From an uncultured Anaerolineales bacterium (lineage in GTDB: Bacteria > Chloroflexota > Anaerolineae > UBA4142): 32,301 nt of DNA. The position numbers were made by a program, and so were the translations under genes. Below are positions 1 through 8,630 of this stretch, piece by piece; within the stretch, counting starts at the first letter, position 1; each line of letters opens with the position of its first letter. The notes below the pieces were generated by a model. It searched no databases and was not told the DNA's origin. It saw only the letters and a program-made list of their open reading frames with translations. The stretch lies in assembly GCA_903825565.1 (NCBI GenBank), contig CAIKBD010000520.1:1-32301 (forward strand), read 5' to 3'.

Positions 1-1343
1 CCCTGGGTCGCGCCGCGCCGCACGACCAACTCGAAATCGTCGCCCCAAAATTTGACGACGGCTTTGGCGCCGGGCGCGCGTGTCACCATTTCGCGGCTCG
101 CGCTGGCGTTGCGATTGAGCGCCGGTTGCCAGTTGCCGCGCAGTTCCAGCGCACTGTTCGTTTCCTGGTACGATCCCGGCTGTGCGATCTGGGGAAACGT
201 GGCGGCTTCTTTCAAGCGCAGGTACACCAGGCGCGGCGTGAAATCCACATCCACCATTCGGAAATAGTAATCGGAACGTTCGGGCGAAATGTCGCCCACC
301 TGCCGAAAGTACCAAATGTTGAACACGCCGACCCAGTTCCATTTTGCGCGCCCCTCGGCGATGCCGCGCACGGTGTACTCGGCTTGCTGTTGCTCGGTCA
401 CGCGCCCCCACAGCAATTTTTCCTTGGTGAAATCCGGCGGCGCGGCGTTCCAGCCGTACTCGTTGATCCAAACGGCTTTGTTCGTGTCGGCGAATTTTTC
501 CATGATCTGTCGCGCGAGCACGACGCGTTGGAAATTCAACTCCTTGGGATCGGGCGGATCGTCCGGCGACGCACGCAGACCGAACGCGTTTGCGGAGAGG
601 ATGTCGAAATAATCTTTCGCGCCGGCTTTGTAGAGATCGTTGAGATAGTCCAGATCGTTCATGTGTCGCCAGAACGGCGAATTGTCCGCCCAGCCCTCGC
701 CGAGCGTGATCGCCAGCGGCGCGGACAGCACACGCACATTCGGGTCGGCGGCTTTGGCGCGTTTGTATGCCACTTCGAGTAACGCGGCGTACCCCGCCGG
801 GTCTACCGGGCGATTGCCCCATTCGGGAAAAATGTTCGGTTCGTTCCAAACCTGGATAAAGCCGACGCGTCCCTTGTACCGTTTGACGAACGCCTCGACG
901 AAATCGCCGTAATCGTTGAGATCGTCCGGCGGCGTCTGCGGAAAATTCTTGTCCTTGCGCGCCCACGCCGGCGTGCGATCCAAGCGCGCGATCACGCGCA
1001 AGCCATATTTTTCAAACGTCGCAATCATCTGATCCGGCTTGTCCCACTCGAATTGATTTTTGCGCCGCTCGATTTCTTCCCACGAGAATTGTTGTTTTGC
1101 CCACACGATGCCGGCTTCGCGCGCCATGCGCACGGTGCGGTCTCGTTTCCACTCTTCCACTTCACGGTCGAGGAAAAAATTTGCGCCGTACGGGTTTACG
1201 TCAGTGTCGGGAATCGTGCGCGGCGGCAACGGCGCGGGCAACGGGCTATCCGCTTGCACCCAACTCGCCACGCTCCACGACAAGCCAACGAGCGCGGCGA
1301 TGGCAATCCCGGCGAGGGCGGTTCGAACTAGACGCTGTTTCAA
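1..1343 (-). CDS. Secreted/membrane-anchored glycoside hydrolase-like protein (TIM-barrel, GH39/GH5-like), 3' end beyond window
   Basis: Manual minus-strand translation, TTG start at 1343 (LKQRLVRTALAGIAIAALVGLSWSVASW...), contains ...RLDRTPAWARKDK..., VWNEPN and WINEYGW motifs; absent from ORF track because it runs off the window. Confidence 0.75.
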   Translation of the reverse strand, partial: MKQRLVRTALAGIAIAALVGLSWSVASWVQADSPLPAPLPPRTIPDTDVNPYGANFFLDREVEEWKRDRTVRMAREAGIVWAKQQFSWEEIERRKNQFEWDKPDQMIATFEKYGLRVIARLDRTPAWARKDKNFPQTPPDDLNDYGDFVEAFVKRYKGRVGFIQVWNEPNIFPEWGNRPVDPAGYAALLEVAYKRAKAADPNVRVLSAPLAITLGEGWADNSPFWRHMNDLDYLNDLYKAGAKDYFDILSANAFGLRASPDDPPDPKELNFQRVVLARQIMEKFADTNKAVWINEYGWNAAPPDFTKEKLLWGRVTEQQQAEYTVRGIAEGRAKWNWVGVFNIWYFRQVGDISPERSDYYFRMVDVDFTPRLVYLRLKEAATFPQIAQPGSYQETNSALELRGNWQPALNRNASASREMVTRAPGAKAVVKFWGDDFELVVRRGATQ

Positions 1344-1360
1344 ACTATCGCTCCTTGCGT

Positions 1361-2056
1361 TTATCTATTCTCAACGCGAGCCGTTTGCCGGTGCTCGATG
1401 GAGGCAAAGGTGAGATAGCACACGAGCATGAATGCGGCAAACAAAAACGCGAAACCGAATGCACTGGGATTTTGGATCGGGTGCGCAAAGCGCGCGATAA
1501 TATCGGCAAGTACCGAGCGCGGACGGAAAAACACATCCCAGGAATTCCAATTGAGAAAGCGCCCCAGGTAAATGCCGAATCCGCACGCGCCAATCGCGCC
1601 GAGCGCGAACAGCCAGCCGCAGATGCGCCCGCAATAGTCGCGCACGACGCGGTGCATCGTGTCGAGCGATGCGACGCCCAAGAACAAGCCCGTCCACGCG
1701 AACGAAGCAAGCATCGCAATATCGTACCACATCGGAATTGGGCGGCGTTCGTCCAGGTGCCACAAATCGGTGATGATGTACGGCGCGTTGGGCAGAAAGA
1801 GCAACCACATGGCGCTGGGCATGAGCAACAACCACCAGGCGCGCGGGAACCGCGCGTGCAACGTGGCGACGAGCAAACTGCACGCGAACGGAATCCACGC
1901 GAGAAAGAGATTCCACACGAGAAAACGGAACGTCCCGCTGTGGCTCAAGTAAACGCGGCCGACAAAGATTGTGCACGCGAGCAGACTTGCCAACACGAGC
2001 GGGTACAACAAGTGGTGGACGCAAAACCGGTGCAGTGTGGCGATGGGTTTCAACAT
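1361..2056 (-). CDS. DUF1361 family membrane protein
   Basis: Multi-TM protein with LFLPNAPYIITDLWHL motif; ORF 1361..2209 trimmed to ATG at 2056 preceded by AGGAGGTCCGT. Confidence 0.85.
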   Translation of the reverse strand: MLKPIATLHRFCVHHLLYPLVLASLLACTIFVGRVYLSHSGTFRFLVWNLFLAWIPFACSLLVATLHARFPRAWWLLLMPSAMWLLFLPNAPYIITDLWHLDERRPIPMWYDIAMLASFAWTGLFLGVASLDTMHRVVRDYCGRICGWLFALGAIGACGFGIYLGRFLNWNSWDVFFRPRSVLADIIARFAHPIQNPSAFGFAFLFAAFMLVCYLTFASIEHRQTARVENR

Positions 2057-2120
2057 ACGGACCTCCTGAAAGGGACGAGCGAAAATCAAAAGGTCAGGGC
2101 GCGAAAAAATGCGCGAGCAA

Positions 2121-2148
2121 ATTATACCGTATCTGAAACAAATGGCAA
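2121..2148 (-). promoter_or_regulatory. Sigma70-type promoter TTGCCA-N16-TATAAT upstream of DUF1361 gene
   Basis: Plus strand attata 2121-2126 (-10) and tggcaa 2143-2148 (-35). Confidence 0.55.
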
Positions 2149-2154
2149 ACCGGC

Positions 2155-2952
2155 TTACCCGGCGCGCTCCCATGTTTCGCGCAACGCGTTCAAATCGGCA
2201 AACACGCAATCCGGTTGCAATGCCGATTGCGCGAGGATTGCCGGCGTCGTGACGCCGGTCATCACCAGAATCGAACGCAAGCCGGCGCGCACGCCCCCTT
2301 CGATGTCCGTGTCGAGTCGGTCGCCGAGCGTTGCAGTGAATTGCGGCGCAATGCCCATCCGCTCGACAGCGAGATCGAACATGATGCGCTCCGGCTTGCC
2401 GATGATCGTAGGCGCAACATCGCTGGCGGCGGCAAGCGCGGCGAGGATCGAGCCAGCGCCGGGCGCGAGATCGTTTTCGAGCGGAAACGTCTTATCGCCG
2501 TTCGAGCCGACGAACAGCGCGCCGCGTCGAATTTCGCGCGTCGCGCGGCGCAGTTTGTCGTACGTCAGCGTTAGATCAATGCCGGCGACGACGACATCGG
2601 CATCGGCGTCCACCAATTCATAGCCGGCGCGGGTGACCGCTTGGAGTAATCCTTCGCCGCCGACGACGAGCACGCGTTTGGCGTTTGGCGCGAGGCGCGG
2701 CAAGTACAGCGCGGTGGCTTGCGCCGAGGTGAGCACCTGGGTCTCGGCAACGGGTGTGCCCATCCGCGCCAGTTTCTCGACGACATCGGTCGCTGGCCGC
2801 GCCGAGTTGTTCGTCGCAATGGTGAAATCAATTTGGCGCGCGCGCAAAAATTCAAAGAACGCGGCGACGCCGGGCAAGGGTTGCTTGCCGCGCAAGAGCA
2901 CGCCGTCCACGTCAATGACGAGCGCGCGCAGAGTAGTGAGGTTCAAGTTCAT
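2155..2952 (-). CDS. HAD-IIA family hydrolase (NagD-like)
   Basis: LVIDVDGVLLRGKQPLPGV, ATNNSARP, GDRLDTDIEGGVRAGLRSILVMTGVT. Confidence 0.92.
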   Translation of the reverse strand: MNLNLTTLRALVIDVDGVLLRGKQPLPGVAAFFEFLRARQIDFTIATNNSARPATDVVEKLARMGTPVAETQVLTSAQATALYLPRLAPNAKRVLVVGGEGLLQAVTRAGYELVDADADVVVAGIDLTLTYDKLRRATREIRRGALFVGSNGDKTFPLENDLAPGAGSILAALAAASDVAPTIIGKPERIMFDLAVERMGIAPQFTATLGDRLDTDIEGGVRAGLRSILVMTGVTTPAILAQSALQPDCVFADLNALRETWERAG

Positions 2953-3218
2953 CGTAGCATCCCGACGAGCAGATTGTGAATGAGCGCCTGTAGCACTTGC
3001 AAAATGATCAGCGCCACGATGGGCGTAATGTCCATCATGCCGACCGGCGGCACGATGCGGCGCAACGGTTCCATAATCGGCGCGGTGATTTGTTCGAGCA
3101 CGCGCACGAGTGGATTGTTGTAGCGATCAATTGGGAACCAGGACAAGAGCGCGTCCAGAATGATCGCCAAGGTGAGGACTGTAAAGATCAGGTCAATCAG
3201 GGTTAGGACTAGAGCCAT
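2949..3218 (-). CDS. YggT family membrane protein
   Basis: 89 aa, two hydrophobic segments, LEQITAPIMEPLRRIVPPVGMMDITPIVALIIL. Confidence 0.9.
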   Translation of the reverse strand: MALVLTLIDLIFTVLTLAIILDALLSWFPIDRYNNPLVRVLEQITAPIMEPLRRIVPPVGMMDITPIVALIILQVLQALIHNLLVGMLR

Positions 3219-3247
3219 GCAGAGTTCTCCTCAAAATACTTTTTGGT

Positions 3248-3973
3248 TTACGGCGCGCGCGTGCCGAAGATGGCGCGCCCAATGCGAACAATAGTTGCGC
3301 CTTCGGCGATGGCGGCTTCGAAATCGTCGGTCATGCCCATCGAGAGATGTTGCCACGCGCGTTCCGGGAATGTGGCGCGCACCGCGTCGCGCAATTCGCG
3401 GAGCGCGCGAAACGTTGCGCGCGGGCGTGGGTCGTCCGGCGCAGTAGCCATCGGCGCAATCGTCATCAAGCCCTGGGGATCGAGATGCGGCAAGGCGAGG
3501 ATCGCGCGCGTCGCGGCGAAAAACTGTTCGCGCGGGGCGGGCGCAAAACCGGATTTGCTCGCTTCGCCGGCGATGTTCACTTCAAGCAGGATCGGCATCA
3601 CCTTGCCGAGTTGCGCCGCGCGCTGTTCGATGCGTTGCGCGAGCGCCACCGTGTCCACCGATTGGATGGCGTCGAATAGCGGCACCGCGTCGCGCACTTT
3701 GCGGCTTTGCAAGTGTCCGATCAAATGCCAGGTGGGAACGCGCGTCGCGGAGACGAGTTGCGCGGCGATGGCGGGAATTTTGTCGGTGGCTTCTTCGACG
3801 CGGTTCTCGCCAAAATGTCGAACGCCGAGTGCGTGCGCGGCGAGGACGGCGTCCGCCGGAAAAGTTTTGCTCACGGCAACGAGCGTGATCGTGCGCGGGT
3901 CGCGGTTGGCGCGCGCCGCCGCGTTGGCGATCCGTTCGTAAATGGTCTGCAGATTTTTTTCGAGTTCGGTCAT
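3248..3973 (-). CDS. YggS family pyridoxal phosphate homeostasis protein
   Basis: TLVAVSKTFPAD, FGENRVEE, WHLIGHLQSRK, SMGMTDDFEAAIAEGATIVRIGRAIFG. Confidence 0.95.
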   Translation of the reverse strand: MTELEKNLQTIYERIANAAARANRDPRTITLVAVSKTFPADAVLAAHALGVRHFGENRVEEATDKIPAIAAQLVSATRVPTWHLIGHLQSRKVRDAVPLFDAIQSVDTVALAQRIEQRAAQLGKVMPILLEVNIAGEASKSGFAPAPREQFFAATRAILALPHLDPQGLMTIAPMATAPDDPRPRATFRALRELRDAVRATFPERAWQHLSMGMTDDFEAAIAEGATIVRIGRAIFGTRAP

Positions 3974-3974
3974 G

Positions 3975-4772
3975 CTATTCCAAATTTCCAACTCGGAGCG
4001 CGATCACCGCGCCGAATCTGCCGGTGCTGCCGCGCTCGGCGCGGTACGAAAAAAACTCGGCGGTGTGATGCGCCGTGCATAGCCCGGCGATTTCGATTTG
4101 TTCGACGCCGAGCGCGCGCAGTTGCGCGGCGTTTGCCTGCCAGAGATCGAAATGCGTCGTGCCGCCGGGTTGCGCGATCAGCAACGCGTCGGCGTTGGCG
4201 AAGGTTTGGCGCACGCGTGCGATCACCTCGTCGCCGATCTGATAACAGCACGCGCCGATGGAGGGTGCGATCCCGACGATCAGATCGCGCGGACGCGTGC
4301 CGAACGCGGCTTGCAGCGCTTGAACGGTGCGCGTTGCGATGTGCAACACCGTGCCGCGCCAACCCGCGTGCGCGATGCCGACGGCGCGCTGAACTGGGTC
4401 GTAAAACAGAATGGGCACGCAATCGGCAAAGCGCAACAGGAGCGGCAAGTTGGGCGTGCGCGTGATCAGCGCATCCACATTTTGGATGCGTGTGCCGCGA
4501 TGCCGCGCGTCTACCAGCGCAACGTGATCGGCTTGCGCTTGGCTGGCGTCCACGGTGGCGGTCGCGTCAAGCGCGAGCGCGGCATGGAGGCGCGCCCAAT
4601 TCGTCGCCACGTTGGCGTCGGCATCGCCGACAAACCGGCTGAGGTTGAGCGAATCGAACGGGGACGCGCTTATGCCGCCATGCCGGGTCGAGACGGCGTG
4701 TGTGATGTCCGGCGTCGCGCGGAGCGCATCGAACGTATAGTACGCGAGATCGTGGACGAAGTGTTTTTGCAT
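3975..4772 (-). CDS. pgeF: Peptidoglycan editing factor PgeF / polyphenol oxidase (laccase domain) family
   Basis: HAVSTRHGGISASPFDSLNLS, ADCVPILFYDPVQRAVGIAHAGWRGT, IGPSI-like GIAPSIGACCYQIG; start placed at ATG 4772. Confidence 0.92.
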   Translation of the reverse strand: MQKHFVHDLAYYTFDALRATPDITHAVSTRHGGISASPFDSLNLSRFVGDADANVATNWARLHAALALDATATVDASQAQADHVALVDARHRGTRIQNVDALITRTPNLPLLLRFADCVPILFYDPVQRAVGIAHAGWRGTVLHIATRTVQALQAAFGTRPRDLIVGIAPSIGACCYQIGDEVIARVRQTFANADALLIAQPGGTTHFDLWQANAAQLRALGVEQIEIAGLCTAHHTAEFFSYRAERGSTGRFGAVIALRVGNLE

Positions 4773-4818
4773 CGCGCGCGGATTATACCACAAAACGGGC
4801 GGCGCGCCGGAATGGGGC

Positions 4819-5193
4819 TTACTCGTTGCCGATGATGCGGAAATCGCGCGGCGTGGGGATGGCGTCAATCGTCGGGGGCATGGCATACATCGCATTGGGC
4901 ATCAGCCCGTGCGCCGCTGCGGGCAAAGTGTGCGGCGGTGCGACGACAATCACCGGCGGCTGTGCCGCAAATTTGTGTGCGCCATAGTCGTACCCGATCT
5001 GTTGCGGTGCGTCCACGCGTCCCCAGTTTTGGCTGGATGCGATCACGATGGCTAACGTGATCGGGATGCTTGCGCTAATGCCGCAGATCGCGCCGACGAG
5101 CACGGCGGTCGCTTCGCTCGATAACCGGTTGCCGACGACGACAGCGAGCGCAACCGCAAAGACACTGCCGATCACGATCAAACCCTGCTTCAT
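4819..5193 (-). CDS. Small hypothetical membrane protein
   Basis: 124 aa ORF with two N-terminal hydrophobic segments; AGGAGG-like RBS upstream; no family recognised. Confidence 0.6.
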   Translation of the reverse strand: MKQGLIVIGSVFAVALAVVVGNRLSSEATAVLVGAICGISASIPITLAIVIASSQNWGRVDAPQQIGYDYGAHKFAAQPPVIVVAPPHTLPAAAHGLMPNAMYAMPPTIDAIPTPRDFRIIGNE

Positions 5194-5247
5194 TTTATTT
5201 TCCTCCTCCGGCTAACGCTTTCGCCAAATTTTCCCCGTTCGATTTTT

Positions 5248-5307
5248 ATCCGCGAATCATGCGGATCAGAAAACTAACATTAGCGAAGATTCGCGTGATT
5301 CGCGGAT
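5248..5307. repeat. Inverted repeat, 12-bp perfect arms (ATCCGCGAATCA / TGATTCGCGGAT)
   Basis: Arms 5248-5259 and 5296-5307; followed on plus strand by CGTTTTTGGG. Confidence 0.8.
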
Positions 5308-5327
5308 CGTTTTTGGGTTTGGCGAAT

Positions 5328-6416
5328 TTATTTCACGCGCCGCAACTGCGTCAACACGCGTGCGCGCAATCCTGGCGACGGAATTGCGGTTTGGGTGTGT
5401 GGCGCGCATTGTGCGGCGATGGCTTCGGCGCTGATGTGCGCCGCTTGAAAGCGGATCGTTTCGCCGGCGGCGACGAGCAAGAAATCGCCGCGCCCTGCCA
5501 ATTTTTCTGCGCCGGTGCCACCGATGCCCGCCGCCACGCGCGCGTCGTCTGTGCTGGCGACGCGCCCAACTAACCGCGCCGGAAAATTCGCCTTGATCAA
5601 ACTGCCGACCGCGCGCGCGGTTGGTTTTTGCGTACACGCGATCACCGAAATGCCGGCGCTACGTCCGCGCTGGGTGAGCCGCGTCAACAAATTTTCGAGT
5701 TCTGCGCCGCACAGTTGCAGCCAGTCCGCCAACTCATCCACGACGAGGACGATGCGCGGGCAGGTGATGGCGAGGCGCGCGCGGCGTTCCATCTCGGCGA
5801 CGAGGTAACCCATTCGCGCGAGGGTGTCCTCGGCGTTGCTCACGATTGGAAAGAGCAAATGCGGCGCGTGCGCGAATGGCGCGAAACTGTGCGCCTTGGG
5901 ATCAAAGAGCGCGATTTGCAACGTGTGCGGTTTTTGGTGCGCGGTCATCGAGGCGAGCAGCGTGCGCGCGAGTTCGGTCTTGCCGCTCCCCGTGGTGCCG
6001 GCGATCAAACAGTGCGCGATCTCCGGCGAAGCCAGGCGCAGAATGAGCGGCATCCCGGCGTTGTCGAGACCCAGGATGGCGACGCCGGGTGATCCCAGGA
6101 TGGGACGCAGGTCGGCGTGTTGGTGCAGTTGCGCGGTGAGGTCTGCGAGCGAGACGAACGACGCATCGCGGCGCGGGACCTCGAGCATGAGCGTGCCGCC
6201 GGTACGGGTGAGGCGCGCGGATGCCGCGCCCAACGCGAGTGCGATCTCTTCGGTGAGCGTTTCGAGACGGGTGAGTTTGGTTGTCGCCGCCGGCGCAAGG
6301 TGAAATTGGATTGCGCGCGGCGTCAGCTGTCCGCCGTACACGCGCGCCGGCGTTTTATGCGCCGCCAGGATCATTTCGATCCGGTCGGCTTGAAAGTTGA
6401 GCGTCCGCTTGTCCAC
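5328..6416 (-). CDS. FtsK/SpoIIIE-type DNA translocase motor domain protein (soluble, no TM region)
   Basis: Walker A GTTGSGKTELART, Walker B VLVVDELADWL, LTQRGRSAGISVIACTQKP, GRVASTDDARVAAG; GTG start at 6416. Confidence 0.85.
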   Translation of the reverse strand: MDKRTLNFQADRIEMILAAHKTPARVYGGQLTPRAIQFHLAPAATTKLTRLETLTEEIALALGAASARLTRTGGTLMLEVPRRDASFVSLADLTAQLHQHADLRPILGSPGVAILGLDNAGMPLILRLASPEIAHCLIAGTTGSGKTELARTLLASMTAHQKPHTLQIALFDPKAHSFAPFAHAPHLLFPIVSNAEDTLARMGYLVAEMERRARLAITCPRIVLVVDELADWLQLCGAELENLLTRLTQRGRSAGISVIACTQKPTARAVGSLIKANFPARLVGRVASTDDARVAAGIGGTGAEKLAGRGDFLLVAAGETIRFQAAHISAEAIAAQCAPHTQTAIPSPGLRARVLTQLRRVK

Positions 6417-6487
6417 CGTTTTGATCCTGCTTCATGCAATTGGGTTTGGGGTGCGAGTGTGGGATGGCGTATTTCCCGGGCAAATTC

Positions 6488-6511
6488 CAAACAGAACACT
6501 TGTTCTATTTG
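6488..6511. promoter_or_regulatory. LexA/SOS-box-like operator palindrome CAAACAGAACACTTGTTCTATTTG
   Basis: Arms AGAACA (6493-6498)/TGTTCT (6501-6506), core GAAC-N4-GTTC, outer CAAA/TTTG also symmetric; lies just downstream of the -10 box. Confidence 0.55.
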
Positions 6512-6512
6512 A

Positions 6513-6541
6513 ATTATAACCGAACTTGGGCGGGTTGTCAA
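6513..6541 (-). promoter_or_regulatory. Perfect consensus promoter TTGACA-N17-TATAAT for the FtsK-like gene
   Basis: Plus strand attata 6513-6518 and tgtcaa 6536-6541, 17-nt spacer. Confidence 0.75.
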
Positions 6542-6562
6542 TGGTTGACGCGTGGCGCAAAT

Positions 6563-6591
6563 GTAGAGACGCCCCGTCGGGGCGTCTCTAC
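6563..6591. repeat. Perfect hairpin GTAGAGACGCCCC-GTC-GGGGCGTCTCTAC
   Basis: 13-bp perfect arms, 3-nt loop; intergenic. Confidence 0.85.
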
Positions 6592-6613
6592 GTAATCCAA
6601 AAAAGGAGGGGCT

Positions 6614-7345
6614 TTACCGTTCGTTCAAAATATTCCGCAACACGTCTGGTTTGTTCGTCATGATGGCATCCACGCCCAGATCGTAGAGGCGGCGCATCTC
6701 GTCCGGTTCGTCCGTCGTCCAGGTGTTGATGCGGAGCCCTTGTCCATGCGCCCAGGCGACGTACTCGGCGGTGATCATCGAGCAGTGCGGGTGCATGGCG
6801 GTGGGCCGCGCGAGCGGGCGCAACCATGCGCGGCGCAAGTAAAGTGGCAGGTTGGGTGCGTAGAGTAAACCGCGCGGCACGCGTGGATCGAGTTCAGCCA
6901 TTCGCATCAAGGCGAACGGGTTGAACGACGAAATGATGACGTTGGCATACGCGCCGGTGTCTTGCATCACCGAGAGGGTTGCCGCTTCGATGCCGTCGGT
7001 TTTGAACGTCGTGCTTTTCAATTCGATGTTGACGATGCAACGTTTGCCGATCGCGCGCAGGACTTGATCGAGCGTGGGCATTTTTTCGCCGCGATAATTC
7101 TCAAACTTGAAACTCGCGTCGAGTTGTTGAATTTGCGCGAGGGTGAGGTCTTTGATGTTGCCTCGTCCGTTCGTCGTGCGATCCACCGTGTCGTCGTGGA
7201 TGACGATGGGCACACCGTCCTGGGTTAGCGTCACGTCGAGTTCGACGCCGTCCGCGCCCATGTCGAGCGCGAGGTTGAACGCGGCAAGCGTGTTTTCGGG
7301 CGCATACGCGCTTGCGCCGCGATGCGCGAGTGCGAGTGGTTTCAT
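6614..7345 (-). CDS. Glycerophosphodiester phosphodiesterase
   Basis: LAHRGASAYAPENTLAAFNLALDMGADGVELDVTLTQDGVPIVIHDDTVDRTTNG; start at ATG 7345. Confidence 0.95.
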   Translation of the reverse strand: MKPLALAHRGASAYAPENTLAAFNLALDMGADGVELDVTLTQDGVPIVIHDDTVDRTTNGRGNIKDLTLAQIQQLDASFKFENYRGEKMPTLDQVLRAIGKRCIVNIELKSTTFKTDGIEAATLSVMQDTGAYANVIISSFNPFALMRMAELDPRVPRGLLYAPNLPLYLRRAWLRPLARPTAMHPHCSMITAEYVAWAHGQGLRINTWTTDEPDEMRRLYDLGVDAIMTNKPDVLRNILNER

Positions 7346-7456
7346 AAGGTTGGCTGATTCCTCCAAACGTTGATGACTAGGCGCACACCGAACACAAACA
7401 TCGCACGCTTGCATTCGGCAGAACCGACACAAGCGTGCGATGCGTTGGGTGCGCGG

Positions 7457-8506
7457 TTACAGTTTCGTGCCGTCGTTGCTACAGAATTTTGCGCCCGCCG
7501 CATTTTCCGTGCCGCATGTTGGGCATTTCACGGTGCCCGCGCTCATCTTCGCGCCGCAACTGTTGCAGAATTTTGCGCCGACCGGATTCGCCGTGCCGCA
7601 CGCCGGGCATGCGACGACGTTCGCCGCCGGTTTCGCGGCGGGTTGCGCTTGCATCGCTTGCGCCATCATACCTGCCATCGTCGCGCCGAGGCCGGCGCCG
7701 GCGCCCAAGCCCATCCCGGCTTGCATCATACCGCCGCCCGCGCCGCCGGGCTGATTCGCCGCGTCGCCCATCGCGCGCGCCGCTTTGAATTTCATGTACT
7801 TGTCCATATCGCCGATTGCGCCCATCGCCGCGCGTTCGTCAATCGCCTTGGTCGTCTCTTCGGTCGGCGTGATCGCGCTGACGTACAACGCCTTGAGTGT
7901 CAAGCCAATCGCCGCGAAATCATCGGCGAGTTGCGCTTTGGTGCCCGCGCCGATTTCGCTGTACATGCTCGGCAAGTCAAGCACCGATTTCTTCAACTCA
8001 CCCAGCACATCCGTCATCTTGGCGATGATGATGCTGCGGAGATAATTTTCGAGCGAACTGGTTGTGTAAATGCCCTGTTGCCCAACGATGCCGTTGACGA
8101 ACAGCGGCACATCTTTGATCTGGAACGCAAAGGTGCCGAACGAGCGCAAGCGCACCATGCCCAGTTCCGAATCGCGGAAAGCGAGCGGTTCCGGCGTGCC
8201 CCACTTTTGATCGAGAAAATCTTTCATGTTGACGAACACGACTTCGGCGGGGAAGGGGGATTTGCCGCTCGTCGCCAAGCCGATGATGCTGGCGAGGATT
8301 GGAATGTTCGCGGTCGTGATCGTGTGCCGGCCGGGCAAAAACACATCCAGCGCCTTGCCGTCGCGGAAAAAGACCGCGCGCTGGCTCTCGCGCACAATCA
8401 CCTGCGAACCCAGCCGAAAATCACCGGGTCCATCCGGCGGCTCGCGGTGCACCACTTCGTTTCCCACGTTGTCGAGAAACTCGACGACATCAATGATTCG
8501 AGGCAT
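7457..8506 (-). CDS. SPFH/Band-7 domain protein with C-terminal double zinc ribbon (YdjI/virion-core-protein-like)
   Basis: SPFH-like N-terminus, Gly/Met/Ala-rich linker, CPACGTANPVGAKFCNSCGAKM and CPTCGTENAAGAKFCSNDGTKL. Confidence 0.88.
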   Translation of the reverse strand: MPRIIDVVEFLDNVGNEVVHREPPDGPGDFRLGSQVIVRESQRAVFFRDGKALDVFLPGRHTITTANIPILASIIGLATSGKSPFPAEVVFVNMKDFLDQKWGTPEPLAFRDSELGMVRLRSFGTFAFQIKDVPLFVNGIVGQQGIYTTSSLENYLRSIIIAKMTDVLGELKKSVLDLPSMYSEIGAGTKAQLADDFAAIGLTLKALYVSAITPTEETTKAIDERAAMGAIGDMDKYMKFKAARAMGDAANQPGGAGGGMMQAGMGLGAGAGLGATMAGMMAQAMQAQPAAKPAANVVACPACGTANPVGAKFCNSCGAKMSAGTVKCPTCGTENAAGAKFCSNDGTKL

Positions 8507-8523
8507 ATCAATCTCCTGGTCTG

Positions 8524-8563
8524 TTAGTCGAATAGTTGGCTAGTCAGATCGTCAAGTAGTCAA
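8524..8563 (-). repeat. Degenerate 8-bp tandem repeat (about 5 units of NNGACTAN)
   Basis: Minus strand: TTGACTAC TTGACGAT CTGACTAG CCAACTAT TCGACTAA. Confidence 0.6.
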
Positions 8564-8630
8564 AGCGGCAACCGATTTTCAGATGCGCTGACGGTTCGAC
8601 CCTGTGACTAGGGGGCTAGCGACTTGACGA

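Noticed and set aside
1097-2623. 508-aa plus-strand ORF
   Set aside because: Antisense to three recognisable minus-strand genes; low-complexity Arg/Ala/Glu composition without domain signal.
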